Assembly (NCBI GenBank): GCA_037903475.1 | Contig: JBAJFG010000136.1 | Span: 1,054,501 to 1,118,500 of the forward strand | DNA: 64,000 nt | Reading direction: 5' to 3' | Source of the DNA: Ancylostoma caninum | Lineage: Eukaryota; Nematoda; Chromadorea; Rhabditida; Ancylostomatidae | Shown here: positions 1 to 12,479 of the stretch, piece after piece | Layout: each line of letters starts with the position of its first letter | Position numbering within the stretch: position 1 is the stretch's first letter | Made by a program: the position numbers and the translations under genes | The notes under the pieces: generated by a model | Database searches by the model: none | The model's input: the letters and a program-made list of their open reading frames with translations, nothing else | Told to the model about the DNA's origin: nothing

Positions 1-326
1 ACTCTACGGGTCTGGCCGCCTCGCCAACGTCGGCCTTCGAGTCTTCTCCCCATCCTAGCCTTGCTTGCAAATTCTTAACTCCGCACCTACATGTAAAGCT
101 AATTTCCAATGCACTGATAATACCTACTCTTTTTTGTCACTTTTCTTACATGCCTATGGGCCCATTATGAACAGCCAACAGAGAGGAAGAAGAGATGGTC
201 GACTGAGACAGGAATGAGCGCTTAGCGTGCCCCTAGTCCACTGGCAGACGTGTAAAATGATTATTATTTTTAATCTTGGTGTTTTCGCCACAATTGAGCC
301 ACGGGCCCATTCTGCATCAGTGCACC
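1..326. other. no gene recognised
   Basis: I see no convincing exon, RNA gene or repeat end here. Short open frames on both strands lack splice signals or family motifs. It serves as the left flank of the minisatellite that follows. Confidence 0.4.
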
Positions 327-690
327 TGTATCCTGGCGTTCTTCCTACTACTGAGCCAGCGCGAACGCGACCCATCGGTGGGACTCGTATCCTAGCGCTT
401 TCCCAACTAATCGGCCCCCTGCGGACCCAGCCTCCATCCGCGGACCAGTATCCTGGCGCTTTCTCCAGTATTGGGCCAGAGCAGACCCAATCTCCATCGA
501 TGGACCCGTATCCTGGCATTCCAACCAGTACTGGGCCACGGCGGACCCTTTCTCCATCGATGGACCCATACCCCGCCATTTTCCCAGTGTTGGGCCATGG
601 TGGACCCCTTCTCCATCGAGGGAACCGTATCCTGCCGTTTTTCCACTATTGGGCCACGACGAACTCCTTCTCGATCGGTGGACACCCATC
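327..690 (+). repeat. 60-bp minisatellite, about six units
   Basis: The motif GTATCCTGGCG-like recurs at about 328, 387, 448, 508, 568 and 627, a spacing of 59-61 bp. Each unit has the form 'GTATCC..GC.TT....CTA.TGGGCC..G.GGACCC..TCTCCATCGATGGACCC'. Because 60 is a multiple of 3, one plus-strand frame (227-694) stays open and encodes a 20-residue repeat of the type PSMDPYPG...TGP..T.S. The open frame may be only a by-product of the period: the other strand and another plus frame are also open. A proline-rich repeat protein is possible, but I see no flanking exon that proves it. Confidence 0.75.
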
Positions 691-796
691 ATGATGTTGT
701 TCTGGACTACGGGGCCTCGGCTCATCTGTCCGTCATCACTGCAGCTGCACTCCTTGCAAATCTGGAAAGTGATGGAACTAAGTTAGGAAATATTTG

Positions 797-1388
797 GAAA
801 GTTTGATCAACTGCACAAGTTGCACAACTGGTTTCAGAAGATGTCACGACAGCCTATGATGACGCGTTCTTCATCCTGCGTATTTGATTGAACTTCTTAA
901 AAACAGACTGATCCTCAAGGTGCAAAATAGCCAAGGGACCTCAAAGAGAGGTGCGCAAGGAGCATATCCTAAGTGATGGCACCGAGTGAATCCTTCGATA
1001 CATCCTCCATGGTATGCACACTTCTTCCGCAGTGGTTATCGTCTACTGTTCCAAAGATGAGTGAAGTCAGCAACAAAGTTCCAGCAGAGGAGCGACTGCT
1101 CCGTACATTGCTGCTACGCATCGTCAAATCGTTGTAAACATTGTCTCGCCTGGAGGGCTCGAGACTGCTAGACGGTGGTCCCGTCGCGAAATCCCGAAAG
1201 CACCGACTTCCACTACGTCTATGCACCTATGACGAAACATCGGCCGAATGCCCCATCAGCTTCGCATCCTCGCGAGGCACAGTCTATAACTGAGTCTCAC
1301 GACGAGCGCATGCGATCACGTGCTATTCCCCCTACGTCTGCGCTCTAGAAAATTTTGTTGCACTACCATGATTTATATAAGAGGATTT
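797..1388 (+). repeat. dispersed repeat R1, copy 1
   Basis: This ~590-bp block is repeated in direct orientation at 31670-32270. The match starts at GAAAGTTTGATCAACTGCAC and stops at TTTATATAAGAGGATTT in both copies. Differences are scattered substitutions and small indels around 975-1015. The shared 3' end carries a TATA-box-like TTTATATAAG, which would fit the promoter part of an LTR. I cannot find a matching second LTR, a primer-binding site or a coding frame long enough to name a family. An unclassified retroelement remnant is the likeliest reading. Confidence 0.75.
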
Positions 1389-4300
1389 CTGCCAAAAACT
1401 TGTACATAATAGTATTGGCACATTAAGCCCTAAATTCTCTCTTCACTTGCTCCAGCCTCTCTTGTATTGTCCATCTTAGCATAACACTCTATGAGTAAAC
1501 TATCGTCAGCACGAAAGGCTACCCATGCATCAAATCCCCCGCTACCGCATGGAGTCGATGCTTCGTAACCCTCTCGTTTTCAGGTCGACACTGGCTTAAA
1601 CGGCTTTGCCCCTCGTTAAAAACACGTGGACTTCATTTGACTTCAAAAACTGTTTTCATTGCGTTCATCGAATCATTCTTTAACATGAATGCCTTTTGAA
1701 GCATTGAGCAACCTGCTTCACTGATGAGGATGCTTGTCTGCGATCAACAATAAGAGACAGCAGAAATTAGGAGATAACAAGGAAGAAGGTGACAAAAGAT
1801 CAACATCCTTGCGCGTATTCATGAGCGAGTCGCCAGAACAAAAGAACTGGATTGGAAACATAAAAAAGAGAATTTACGAAAAGCACGTCCATGAAGATAC
1901 GTAATTGGGGTGCTGTATGGCAGAAAAAGCATGAATATTCGTCAGTTTCGAGAACGCAAGAACACCGTAAAAGCGGGATGCTCATCCAGCATCGCTAGTT
2001 TTCGGTGAAACTACATTTCTGATGCTGTTCTGGAAACTGAAATGGCGATGAAAACATTAGTCATAAAAGAAGCGGCAGAACCAACGAATGCCCGCGACGC
2101 AAAAGGAAAACTTGGGGCTAAGAAGCGAACCACCGCGGTGAGTCAGCAAGGAAGTGGTGTTGTGGCACACTATGGGGACCGCCAGTGTAATATTGGTGTG
2201 CAAACGCTTGACCAGCCGTAGTGAATATTGGGATGAATATTTGCAATTTGCGAGATAGCAGAGGAACCAACCGGCTGCTGTGCACCAGGCAACCCCTGCC
2301 TCGACGACGAGCGGCGGTAGTTGTCAGAAATCAGTCAGGCCCGTATCACCCCTAAGGCTTTGCGAGTCGGGTTCTCGTCGAGGATTTGCTCCGAACAACG
2401 TACTAGGGCTACTCTGAGTGCGGGACTCGGCTGGACGTCAAATGTTGACTTATGGTCCCAAAGGATCATCGTGCCCCGACCACTGAGTGTACATGGATCA
2501 ATCACTCCGCCCATCCTTTCGAATGAACATCAATAAATTAGCGCTATTTTGACAACAAGCAGCCTCAAGAATTGTGCATATGCACGACTGCACGATGCGG
2601 TCCTTAAGTTCTGTCTGAATGCACAGGTAGTCGTGGTGCGAATGTGTTGTGCTGCATCGTGGCTCTCTGAGATCATATCACGCTTAATGGAGCGACTGCC
2701 ACCCGCGCACGCCTCCGCATCCTCGCATTCCTGGATATTTAAAACGAATGACGAGTGGGCAAATGCGAGCCATGAGAACAGATATCTTCGGAAGAGACGG
2801 ACGTTATTGATATTAGACTGATGACTGAGACGTGTCGACGAACGGGATAGTGGTGAGCGGACTGAATCACACCCCAGCAAAGTAGCCTCTTCACCGTAGT
2901 GGCTGATGTAGGCGCCACTCAGCACAAGTCACTAGGAACATTCTTACAGACGCCAAATGAACTATTAAGATTATGTTAATTGTAGGACTTGCAATTGCAG
3001 TCTTTTTTTTTCCTAAATTTGTAGCTTGTCACAAATATAGATGCTGATATGCTTGTATTTAGTAAGTAGGGAGTGTCGAGACGATCCATGAGAGAGGTGT
3101 TAAACTATAGAGCGAACACCTGACCATTCACGATTTCCGCAAGTTTTTGCACAAATTCATCTGCGCTAATGTTAGCCGCTGTTGTGCCAGAGATTCTCCA
3201 CAAATCTGTAAAATATGACAGAGCCCTTCGATGCGTTTCGTTCGCAAATTAGTCATGTTGTTCGTGACTCAAACAACACCAGCATGACGATACGACCGCT
3301 CTCCAAAGTGTTACGGTGTTTATGCAATGGAAAACCTCCGCATTCAACTTTTCCACAGAGCAGAACACTTACTGATATCTAACTACGTAGAAACTACATA
3401 GGATGGACCCATTTTACATTGTTATTTGGCCTCTCTGCTGAAATTACTCTCGCAAAAACTTGATAGCATTCTTCGTCCTTAGTCCCAGCTCGAATAGAAA
3501 TGAATAAATAAAGATGTCGTTTGAAATGTTGCGCCAAATCAGCTGCTGAAATTAGAAATATTTCAAAAACCAGCTCCAGGTGTTTTCAATTACTATTTTA
3601 AGACACTCAAAAGCAGGCTTGATAACCGGCCCCGACAAGAACGAGAAATTAAGATGCCCGTGCGATCATGAACACTCGCTACTCAAACAGAATGTGAAAA
3701 TGTGAGTTTGACTATATCTAGAACATGATAAAATACGACATAGATTTCGAAAAGTTTTACGTTGAACAGTTATAAGCAGTTAAAGTGTGTTTCAGAATTA
3801 TTACACATATGGACACTTCGCTTTTGATCATAGCAAGCTTCTAGCCGAACCACTCGATAAGATTTCTTATTCATCCAAGTGGTAAGGTAACCTCTCATCG
3901 CCTGTCAGCACCGTCGACATATGTATAACAATTTTGTATAGAAAATGTCGATGAGAATCGAACAATTAGGATGAAGCGGATGAGATTTTAGTAAGTGATC
4001 CTGCTTCGATCCATCACTTAGGAATGAAGTTTTGGCTTATTCAGGATTGACTGATCTTTCAAAAGTATATCATAATCTTGTGCTGGATTGCGATGGATTA
4101 AACAAGAGGCATAAAATGATTATTATCACTCGAAAGACCAATCTACGTTGACTTCTCTCCTTGCTCAATATAGAAATTAGTACAAATACCCAAAGCTACC
4201 TTAGGTTGATCAGAGTGTTTCCAGAATCTCCTTCCGTGGGGTGAACTCACTTTTCAGAAATTTTCTCTTTTCTTTGGGTGAAGCGACAAAGTCACTTACG

Positions 4301-5885
4301 AAACAAATGTTCGACTAGTAAGCGAGAGATCTCAAGAATCTCAAGAATTGAAGTCAGAATTATCTCAAGAATTCAGCAGTCTTGACGTTTTCAGAAGAAT
4401 TCGTGAAAATTTTGAAAAAAAAACAGCGACTTCGGATATTTCGAGCGAAATTCATTGGAAGAGCATAGAAATTCGGCTGAAATGAAGACTTTTCAAGATT
4501 TTGGAAAAAATCTGCGGGTTTTCTAAAGCGATTTTCCAGACTTCTCCAAAGATCACAAAAAACTTCGAGGAGTTTCTGCACCTTCTGGGTTTGCTTGCTA
4601 GCAGAGATCCACTATTATGTAGTTCATTCGAATAGCATTGTAGTCGCATATGTCTATAGCGTAATTTGTGCTCCTAATTGAACATTGCTCAAAACCAATA
4701 ATATGAATGAATTTATTGTTACTTAAAATATATTTGTGAAACGCATGTAGAACGTCTACGCGCAGAGATAGGGACGGTGGCTGGACACACCATCAGACGA
4801 AAAGAACACTGTGAACGCGTGCGTCAAGGGAGTTTATGCTAGATGAATGCGATAGCCTTGAGTGCGTCTACATGGTGACGGATGGGCCTGGTCGCAGCCC
4901 CAACGCAGCTGAGACGCACCTCGAGCGCGTTTGTGTCACCTGCGTTTCACCTGAATTAGGGTTACGATCTGACGCATCCCCCATAATATACAGTCCCGTA
5001 GGTGCCGCCTTTAAAATCCGCGAAATAAACGCGATATCGCGCCGGAAGCGTCGCCTCGTCGTAACTCTGTTCATCGTGGCCTACTCGCATTGAAAACACA
5101 TATTCAAAATCAGCGCACTCTGATCTAAAATTCCGAAATTTTTGCTTTTTTGGTGACGTCACACCAGGCTGGCGTTAGCGACACCCGATGGGCCTCGTGT
5201 CTCGCCCAATATCTATTTAATACCGCCTTGAATCCTCAGGTGCCAGAGACTCGCTGGATTCCTGGAAAACTGGAGGTTTTAGGAAATTTTTCTAGTTGCA
5301 AGAACAATTAAGATGCCCTTCTCCATAGAGTTAAGTTTCACAAACTTCAGATATCGAGCTTCAAAACTTCGAATCTAAAGCCGTTTTCATTGAAATTCAA
5401 TACGAGATTAAAGACAGCAAGAACGTCCATAACCAAATTCCTACGATTATTGAACAATCTACATATTAAATTCAATTTCTATGAAAAACTCATACTTTGT
5501 AAAACCAGCCCAAAAAATCACAGTCTGCCAACTCAATTTATAGAAATTTCGTTTTCAGCAGATTTTTACTGCTTATGATTCCAGTTAATCTCAGCTGTAT
5601 TAAGCGAAGCGTTGATAAATTTCTACTAAATTCTAAGAAGTATTCATTCTTTGAAGTTTAGATTCAAAAATTCCCTGTTTCACGGGTGGTGGAAAAATCC
5701 ATTTTTTCCTTCATGATGTGTTCATATTTTATCATTTCAACCAGAACATTCTTAGCTTACTGAATATTTATTAGTTCAGTCCTAATTAACTCCCCGAGGA
5801 ACAAAGAACGACCAGATGTTCGGGTTTGATTTTAAGGGTTTCTCTTAGTTTGAGGACGAGGTTCTTTTCAGAGCAGTCAACACGT
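1389..5885. other. 4.5-kb interval without a recognised gene
   Basis: Mostly A+T-rich single-copy-looking sequence. Open frames here (for example 2530-2925 on the minus strand) are short, overlap open frames on the opposite strand and show no family motif. I see no tRNA, no tandem array and no clear transposon ends. A poly-T run lies near 3004 and an A-rich, CAAGAATT-repeating patch near 4335-4370. Confidence 0.4.
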
Positions 5886-6598
5886 TCACCAGTTTTCACC
5901 TTTTTTCTCAATATTCCTTTGAAAGCGCCTCAAATTATTAGCATCCCCATGATCCTCAGACCGTTGCAGGCGCAATAGCGAGGGCTCGTTCTCGTGGCTC
6001 CTATGACAGCGCTGCTTGTCCTGCAGGCTCGCACTAGGTAATCGGTTGTATAGATGATCCAAAGAAATTTCCTGTGAAGAAAAAGATTGCAAAATTGAGA
6101 AAATCAATTTTTGGATATTTTGTCAAGTTTCTCAAACAAGAATTGAGGTACCTTGGTTGCTAGAGTAGAGTGGAATTCAATGACACTATTCGAAAGGTCA
6201 AGCTTCCCTGTAGCAGTAGTTTGAGGCTTAAATGTGGCCCGCCACCCCGCAGCACCCATGAGGAAAGCGCGAGGGAACCTTCGCACCTGAAATTGAGAAA
6301 GGATCATGATGATTATGATGATGTGAAAACACCATAGTACGATAGAAGTTGTGATTTCTTATACCACTAGATTGTCTGTGAGCAAACAGAACACCATGAT
6401 TGGGCACTTGAATTTTAAAAATTGAGATTTTCGCTCATTTTCAAACATCGATGAGCACTTCTTGCGTGGGCAGATAATTGTGTACGGATGGCAAACCAAG
6501 ACGCTGCGCGTCTCCCACATTTCCTCAGCAATTTCTACACAAATGCGCCTCTCCAGGAAGGGGAACGGTGGTGAGCTACGGGGGCACATGTGCAACGG
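5886..6598 (-). CDS. candidate three-exon gene (3' part), function unknown
   Basis: Three minus-strand exons can be read with fitting splice signals. Exon a runs 6598-6365, after an acceptor ATTTTTTCAG and before a donor GTG|GTATAAG. Exon b runs 6286-6152, after CAATTTCAG and before AAG|GTACCT. Exon c runs 6071-5886, after TTTTTCTTCACAG, and ends in TGA. The introns are 78 and 80 bp, both in phase 0, so one frame runs through all three exons for about 184 residues. Exon a is Cys- and Pro-rich (MCPRSSPPFPF, CPRKKCSSMF). Exon b reads FPRAFLMGAAGWRATFKPQT. Exon c is polar and basic (LRLQRSEDHGDANNLRRFQR). I do not recognise the family. Upstream exons should lie above 6600. The frame agreement across two introns is the main support; donor a is weak. 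Confidence 0.38.
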
Positions 6599-7848
6599 CT
6601 GAAAAAATGTTGTCTGTTTATTGCTGTCTTTGTCAGGGAACGCTTGCGGCGACACTAAAATTCGCGTTTGCATAGCGAACATAGGACAGAATCGGCTGCG
6701 CGCGTTTCGATCACCATTCTTGAGAGTTTATGGCTTGGAAAAACTCTATACAAGAACAGATGCCATAGAACTACAGTGCATACAAATATGGGAAGTCAGT
6801 ACCGCCCTTGTTCCATCTACAGCCTCCAACAACTTAGGCCTTTTCAGGCAAACTGTTGGTAGGGCCACCGCAGAAAGAGATCTCAATCATGATATTAAGA
6901 AGCGAGAGGCGCAGAGATAAAAGACTTGGATGGACCACAGCACGAAGTCGGAACGACCAGCAGAATGCAGAAGGGAGAGTGAAAGTTATAATACCCGGTT
7001 CAAATATGCAGATAAGTTCTATTGCTGCCAACGGAAAGTCCGGACGTGCGAGGCTAAGGTAGGGGGCACGCCTCCTAGAGGTATTCGCACGTAAACTCCA
7101 TGGTCTACAGGAAGATCGCACCCATGGGCGACCATCGGGGCTGGGCTTGATGTGGAGCATGCCACTGAAAGACTGGCATGGGCACCAATTCGGAAGGACA
7201 ACAGCAGAAAACAGGGAAGACTGCAGAAGCTACTCGGAAGAACCGCAGCAGCCATTCGGAAAAATCGCAGCATGAAACTGGAAGAACAGCAGGTTGCTTG
7301 TCGGTTCTTGCGGTTTTCTGCCGCTGTTCTTCCGAAAATTTGTCGGAGTTGTTAGGATTTACTGAAGAAGATCCCACAGCGAGTACAAGGGTGGCACCGG
7401 TGTCTTCAAATTTGTTGATCAAAGGTCCGTAGGAGCAGCTTGATTTTGGAGCAGACCTGTTGCAAAAATTCGGACAAAAGGGTAACTATGGCAGCTAATA
7501 CGCTTGGAATCTGAGGAGGATCACGTTATTCACAAAGGATCTCGCTGGAGCGAGTTAGCGATGGAGGAAGGTGGAGAAGAACAGCGTGCGGGGAACGTGA
7601 AACACAAGCAACCCAAACATTGCGCAAGACATCTGGCGCCAAGGGCGCTAGTGTGGAACTCGGGATCACCGTCTCATTAAAACAGACAAGTACGATGTAG
7701 TCTTATGCTTTTGTTAGTTTGAAGGAAAGCCTACATCATGTGTTGCTTCGCAAGAATGTTTGATGCTCTTGCTGTGGCACGATACAATTTTATGGAAATT
7801 TTATACCTGTTTATACATTTCTGTAGAACCTTGTTTTTTTTTTCAAGA
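6599..7848. other. unassigned interval with a small purine-rich inverted repeat
   Basis: Several overlapping open frames occur on both strands between 6620 and 7440 and none is recognisable. Around 7190-7340 a short unit CGGAAGAACAGCAGAAA recurs imperfectly. Its reverse complement (TTTTCTGCCGCTGTTCTTCCG) lies at about 7308-7335, giving a hairpin-capable block. From 7440 to 7848 I see nothing definite; a poly-T run ends at the edge of the Helitron-like element. Confidence 0.35.
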
Positions 7849-8569
7849 CTAGTGGCCCCGTAAGCCATGTTATTGTGCTACTTTCCGTAGTGTGACGGTA
7901 TTGACCCGGTGTGGTTTTTCGTGCGCGCCAATAGGTTGTGTGAGATTCACACCCTCAACTCGAGCTACACTATCTCACAACTGTATATGTATATCTACAT
8001 ATAACATTATTTAGTCGAAAAAGAGCACGTAGCGTAGCGAATGGGAGAAGATAACTCACAGAATCCGTAAATCAATTTGTTTTGTTGTTTCTATCTCCGT
8101 CTTTCGCGAGCAGCGACCATACCAAGGACTGCGTGAAATACAGAACACAACTGCTTTTGTATTGTACAAACCACTCGGTCAATAACTCAGTAAGCCAATC
8201 ATACAAACGCACCGTCAGCATTACCACTGTATGTGACTATCCCATCCTTCTAGTTCAAACCAAACTTATTCTAGAAACTTTATACTTTCCCAAAGTTTTG
8301 AACAAAAACTGAAAACAAATTATTGTGAGAAGAGAATAAGCATCACGACCGCCTATTTCCACCAATCTTCTTTGTCATTACTCACCGATATTCACCGACA
8401 CGACGTGGCTCATTTATACTAAACCAAAAAAGTTCCAAGTGATGATTAAGAAAGTGATCAATACTCAAATCCACGTGACCTAGGGAAGTTGAAGGAAGAT
8501 GATCAACAGGGTTGATGGGATAAATGAGTTGGAGCATAAGTTATTGGTTATTTTTCGCTTAAGTTAAGG

Positions 8570-9010
8570 AAACGAAGATGCTTCATGAGATTGGTGGGAT
8601 ACTTGGGGAGGTGATCCACGGTGTTGGCGGAATACATGGGATGGGTGCGTAAATTATTGGTTAGGCTTTTGCCTGAGCTTCTGGAACGGAATGTAATCCA
8701 CGGGGTTGGAGGGATACATGAGGAGGGTGCGTAAGTTATTTTGTAGACTTTTGCCTGAGTTTCTCGTAGTGGAGGTGGTCCACGGGGTTGGCGAGAAACA
8801 TTGGGTGGGTGCGCAATTTATTGTCCAGGCTTTTGTTTGAGTTTCTGGAAAGGGAGGTGGTCCACGGGGTTGGCGGGATACATGAGGTGGGTGCGCAATT
8901 TATTGTCCAGGCTTTAGTTTGAGTTTCTGGTGAGGGAGGTGGTCCACGGGGTTGATGAGACACATTAGGTGGGTGCGCAAGTTATTGTCTAGGCTTTTGC
9001 GCCGAATAGT
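8570..9010 (+). repeat. tandem array A, copy 1 (82-bp unit, about 5 units)
   Basis: TCCACGGGGTTGG recurs at 8697, 8779, 8861 and 8943, exactly 82 bp apart. Each unit continues CGGGATACATGAGGTGGGTG, CGCAA.TTATTGTC.AGGCTT and TTGCCTGAGTTTCTGG. It is the short version of the array at about 24880-26945. Confidence 0.9.
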
Positions 9011-9249
9011 AACCCCGTGAGTTCCCTGGCTCAAAGTTTCACTGCATTCTATCAGTGTTGGTATTAGAGTTCGAGGAGTGTCTGCAAACAAACCTAATTA
9101 AGCACTTCATTCAGTCTCAACACCTGTCTGAATAGAACTAATCCTTAGATTCTGAGAAACTCAAAGTAAACAGTGGCAAACAGCTTGTCGAGGAGTCACA
9201 AAATGCCAAAATTGACTGATTGAAATTTTTGAAGACCACGATTTTCTTT

Positions 9250-12235
9250 TTGTTGACGACCAATAAACACGTGTTGGCTTTTGCCTGAAGCCAACGCCGC
9301 TTTATCACTGAGCCAGCCAGCCGGACTCAAGGAAAAATCCCGGCCAACAGACCTCGCCAATTCACTACTGGCCCAGTTGAACTCAAGGAAAAGTTCCGAC
9401 CAATGTACCAGTGCGCCCCTTTACCTAAAACCAGCGCTACTTTACCACTAGCCCAGTCAAGCCCAAAGGAAAATACCGCGCAGTGGGCAAGTGTGCCCCT
9501 TTAGCTGAGACTGGCGCGGCACGTGTGCCCCTTCACCTGACACCGGCGCGACACGTGTGCCCCTTTACCTGAGACGCGCGCAACATTGCTGCTGACAGCG
9601 TCGCAGTCAAAGGAAAATCCTGACCAGCGGACCCGTGTGCCCCTTAACTTGAGACCAGCACCTGTTTACCATTGGCCCAGTTGAACCCAAGGGAAAATCC
9701 TGACCAACGGACCCTTGTGCCCCTTTACCTGAGGTCGGCGCCTTTTTATCATAGGTCCAGTCGAACCTAAGGGAAAGTGGTGACCAACGACCCGTGTGTC
9801 CTTTCACCAGAAACCAGCACCTGTTTACCACTGACGGGAAAATCCTGACCAACGGACACGTGTGCACCTTTATCTGAGACAAGCACCTGTTTACTACTGG
9901 CGGGAAAATTCTGACCAACGGACCCGTGCTCCTTTACCTGAGACCGGCGCCTGTTTACCATTGGCCCAGTCGAACCCAAGGGAAAGTCCTGACCAAAGAC
10001 CCGTGTGCCCCTTTACCTGAGACCGGCGCCTGTTTACCACTGGCGGGAAAATTCTGACCAACGGACCCATGTGTCCCTTTACCTGAGACCAGCACCTGTT
10101 TACCACTGGCGGGAAAATTCTGACCAACGGATCCGTGCTCCTTTACCTAAGACCGGCGCCTGTTTACCATTGGCCCAGTCGAACCCAAGGGAAAGTCCTG
10201 ACCAAAGACCCGTGTGCCCCTTTACCTGAGACCGGCGCCTGTTTACCACTGGCGGGAAAATTCTGATCAACGGACCCATGTCTCCCTTTACCAGAGACCA
10301 GCACCTGTTTACCACTGACGGGAAAATCCTGACCAACGGATCCATCTGCCCCTTCATCAGAGACCATCACCTGTTTACCACTGGCCGGAAAATTCTGTCC
10401 ACGGACCTTTGTGCCTCTTTACCTGAGACCGGCGCCTGTTTACCATTGGCCCAGTCGAACCCAAGGGAAAATCCTGACCAACGGACCAGTGTGTCCCTTT
10501 ACCTGAGACCGGCGCCTATTTACCACTGGCGGGAAAATTCTGACCAACGGACCCGTGTGACCCTTTACCAGAGTCCAGCACCTGTTTACCACTGGCGGGA
10601 AAATCCTGACCAACGGATCCATCTGCCCCTTTACCAGAGACCGGCGCCTGTTTACCATTGGCCCAGTCGAACCCAAGGGAAAATCCTGACCAACGGACCC
10701 GTGTGTCCCTTTACCTGAGACCGGCGCCTGTTTACCACTGACGGGAAAATCCTGACCAACGGATCCATCTGCCCCTTCATCAGAGACCAGCACCTGTTCA
10801 CCACTGGCGGGAAAATTCTGACCACGGACCTTTGTGCCCCTTTACCTGAGACCGGCGCCTGTTTACCATTGGCCCAGTCGAACCCAAGGGAAAGTCCTGA
10901 CCAAAGACCCGTGTGCCCCTTTACCTGAGACCGGCGCCTGTTTACCACTGGCGGGAAAATTCTGACCAACGGACCCATGTGTCCCTTTACCTGAGACCAG
11001 CACCTGTTTACCACTGGCGGGAAAATTCTGACCAACGGATCCGTGCTCCTTTACCTAAGACCGGCGCCTGTTTACCATTGGCCCAGTCGAACCCAAGGGA
11101 AAGTCCTGACCAAAGACCCGTGTGCCCCTTTACCTGAGACCGGCGCCTGTTTACCACTGGCGGGAAAATTCTGATCAACGGACCCATGTCTCCCTTTACC
11201 AGAGACCAGCACCTGTTTACCACTGACGGGAAAATCCTGACCAACGGATCCATCTGCCCCTTCATCAGAGACCATCACCTGTTTACCACTGGCCGGAAAA
11301 TTCTGTCCACGGACCTTTGTGCCTCTTTACCTGAGACCGGCGCCTGTTTACCATTGGCCCAGTCGAACCCAAGGGAAAATCCTGACCAACGGACCAGTGT
11401 GTCCCTTTACCTGAGACCGGCGCCTATTTACCACTGGCGGGAAAATTCTGACCAACGGACCCGTGTGACCCTTTACCAGAGTCCAGCACCTGTTTACCAC
11501 TGGCGGGAAAATCCTGACCAACGGATCCATCTGCCCCTTTACCAGAGACCGGCGCCTGTTTACCATTGGCCCAGTCGAACCCAAGGGAAAATCCTGACCA
11601 ACGGACCCGTGTGTCCCTTTACCTGAGACCGGCGCCTGTTTACCACTGACGGGAAAATCCTGACCAACGGATCCATCTGCCCCTTCATCAGAGACCAGCA
11701 CCTGTTCACCACTGGCGGGAAAATTCTGACCACGGACCTTTGTGCCCCTTTACCTGAGACCGGCGCCTGTTTACCATTGGCCCAGTCGAACCCAAGGGAA
11801 AGTCCTGACCAAAGACCCGTGTGCCCCTTTACCTGAGACCGGCGCCTGTTTACCACTGGCGGGAAAATTCTGACCAACGGACCCATGTGTCCCTTTACCT
11901 GAGACCAGCACCTGTTTACCACTGGCGGGAAAATTCTGACCAACGGATCCGTGCTCCTTTACCTAAGACCGGCGCCTGTTTACCATTGGCCCAGTCGAAC
12001 CCAAGGGAAAGTCCTGACCAAAGACCCGTGTGCCCCTTTACCTGAGACCGGCGCCTGTTTACCACTGGCGGGAAAATTCTGATCAACGGACCCATGTCTC
12101 CCTTTACCAGAGTCCAGCACCTGTTTACCACTGGCGGGAAAATCCCGACCAATGGACCCGTGTGCGTCTTTACCTGAGACCGGCGCATGTTTACCACTGG
12201 CTCAGTCAAAATCAAGGAAAAACCCCAACCGATGG
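9250..12235 (+). repeat. tandem array B, copy 1 (66/80-bp alternating units)
   Basis: Two unit types intermingle. Both begin GACCGGCGCCTGTTTACCA and end CCCCTTTACCTGA. The 80-bp form has TTGGCCCAGTCGAACCCAAGG in the middle, whereas the 66-bp form has CTGGCGGGAAAATTC. Outer units (9250-9930) are diverged; inner units are homogenised. All open frames in this stretch, on both strands, are by-products of the repeat. I see no sign that it encodes protein. Confidence 0.92.
9933..12113 (+). repeat. 908-bp higher-order repeat, about 2.4 copies
   Basis: Inside array B a block of twelve or so 66/80-bp units repeats with period 908 bp. The same unit order starts at about 9933, 10841 and 11749. Translations of the corresponding frames (for example 10005-10229, 10913-11137 and 11821-12045) are identical residue for residue, so the copies are almost identical. 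Units outside the block are clearly diverged. Recent unequal exchange or amplification is implied. An assembly duplication is the alternative. Confidence 0.88.
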
Positions 12236-12479
12236 GAACAGCGCTACCACTTCGTTTCGAAACCATGTACAAAACCATGTGCTAGGATTTTGTTGTAACG
12301 TTAATCGACATTATTAGGATTATTGGGCCCCAAATCGGATTTGCAGGGAGCCCCCTCACCTCTGAGAATGGCTTGCTGGATTAAAAAAATCTCATATCTG
12401 TTTGATTCTTTCAATCCAGTTGTTTAGTTTCACCATTATTTTTTGAATTTTTATTACTAGACTGTGTACCCGGCTTTGC

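Noticed and set aside
2530..2925. 131-codon minus-strand ORF
   Set aside because: An opposite-strand frame overlaps it, there is no motif and no splice or start context, and its composition is not convincing.
9607..12317. Many long open frames (up to 146 codons) on both strands
   Set aside because: They lie wholly in the 66/80-bp array, repeat with its 908-bp period and exist in several frames at once. They are by-products of the tandem repeat.
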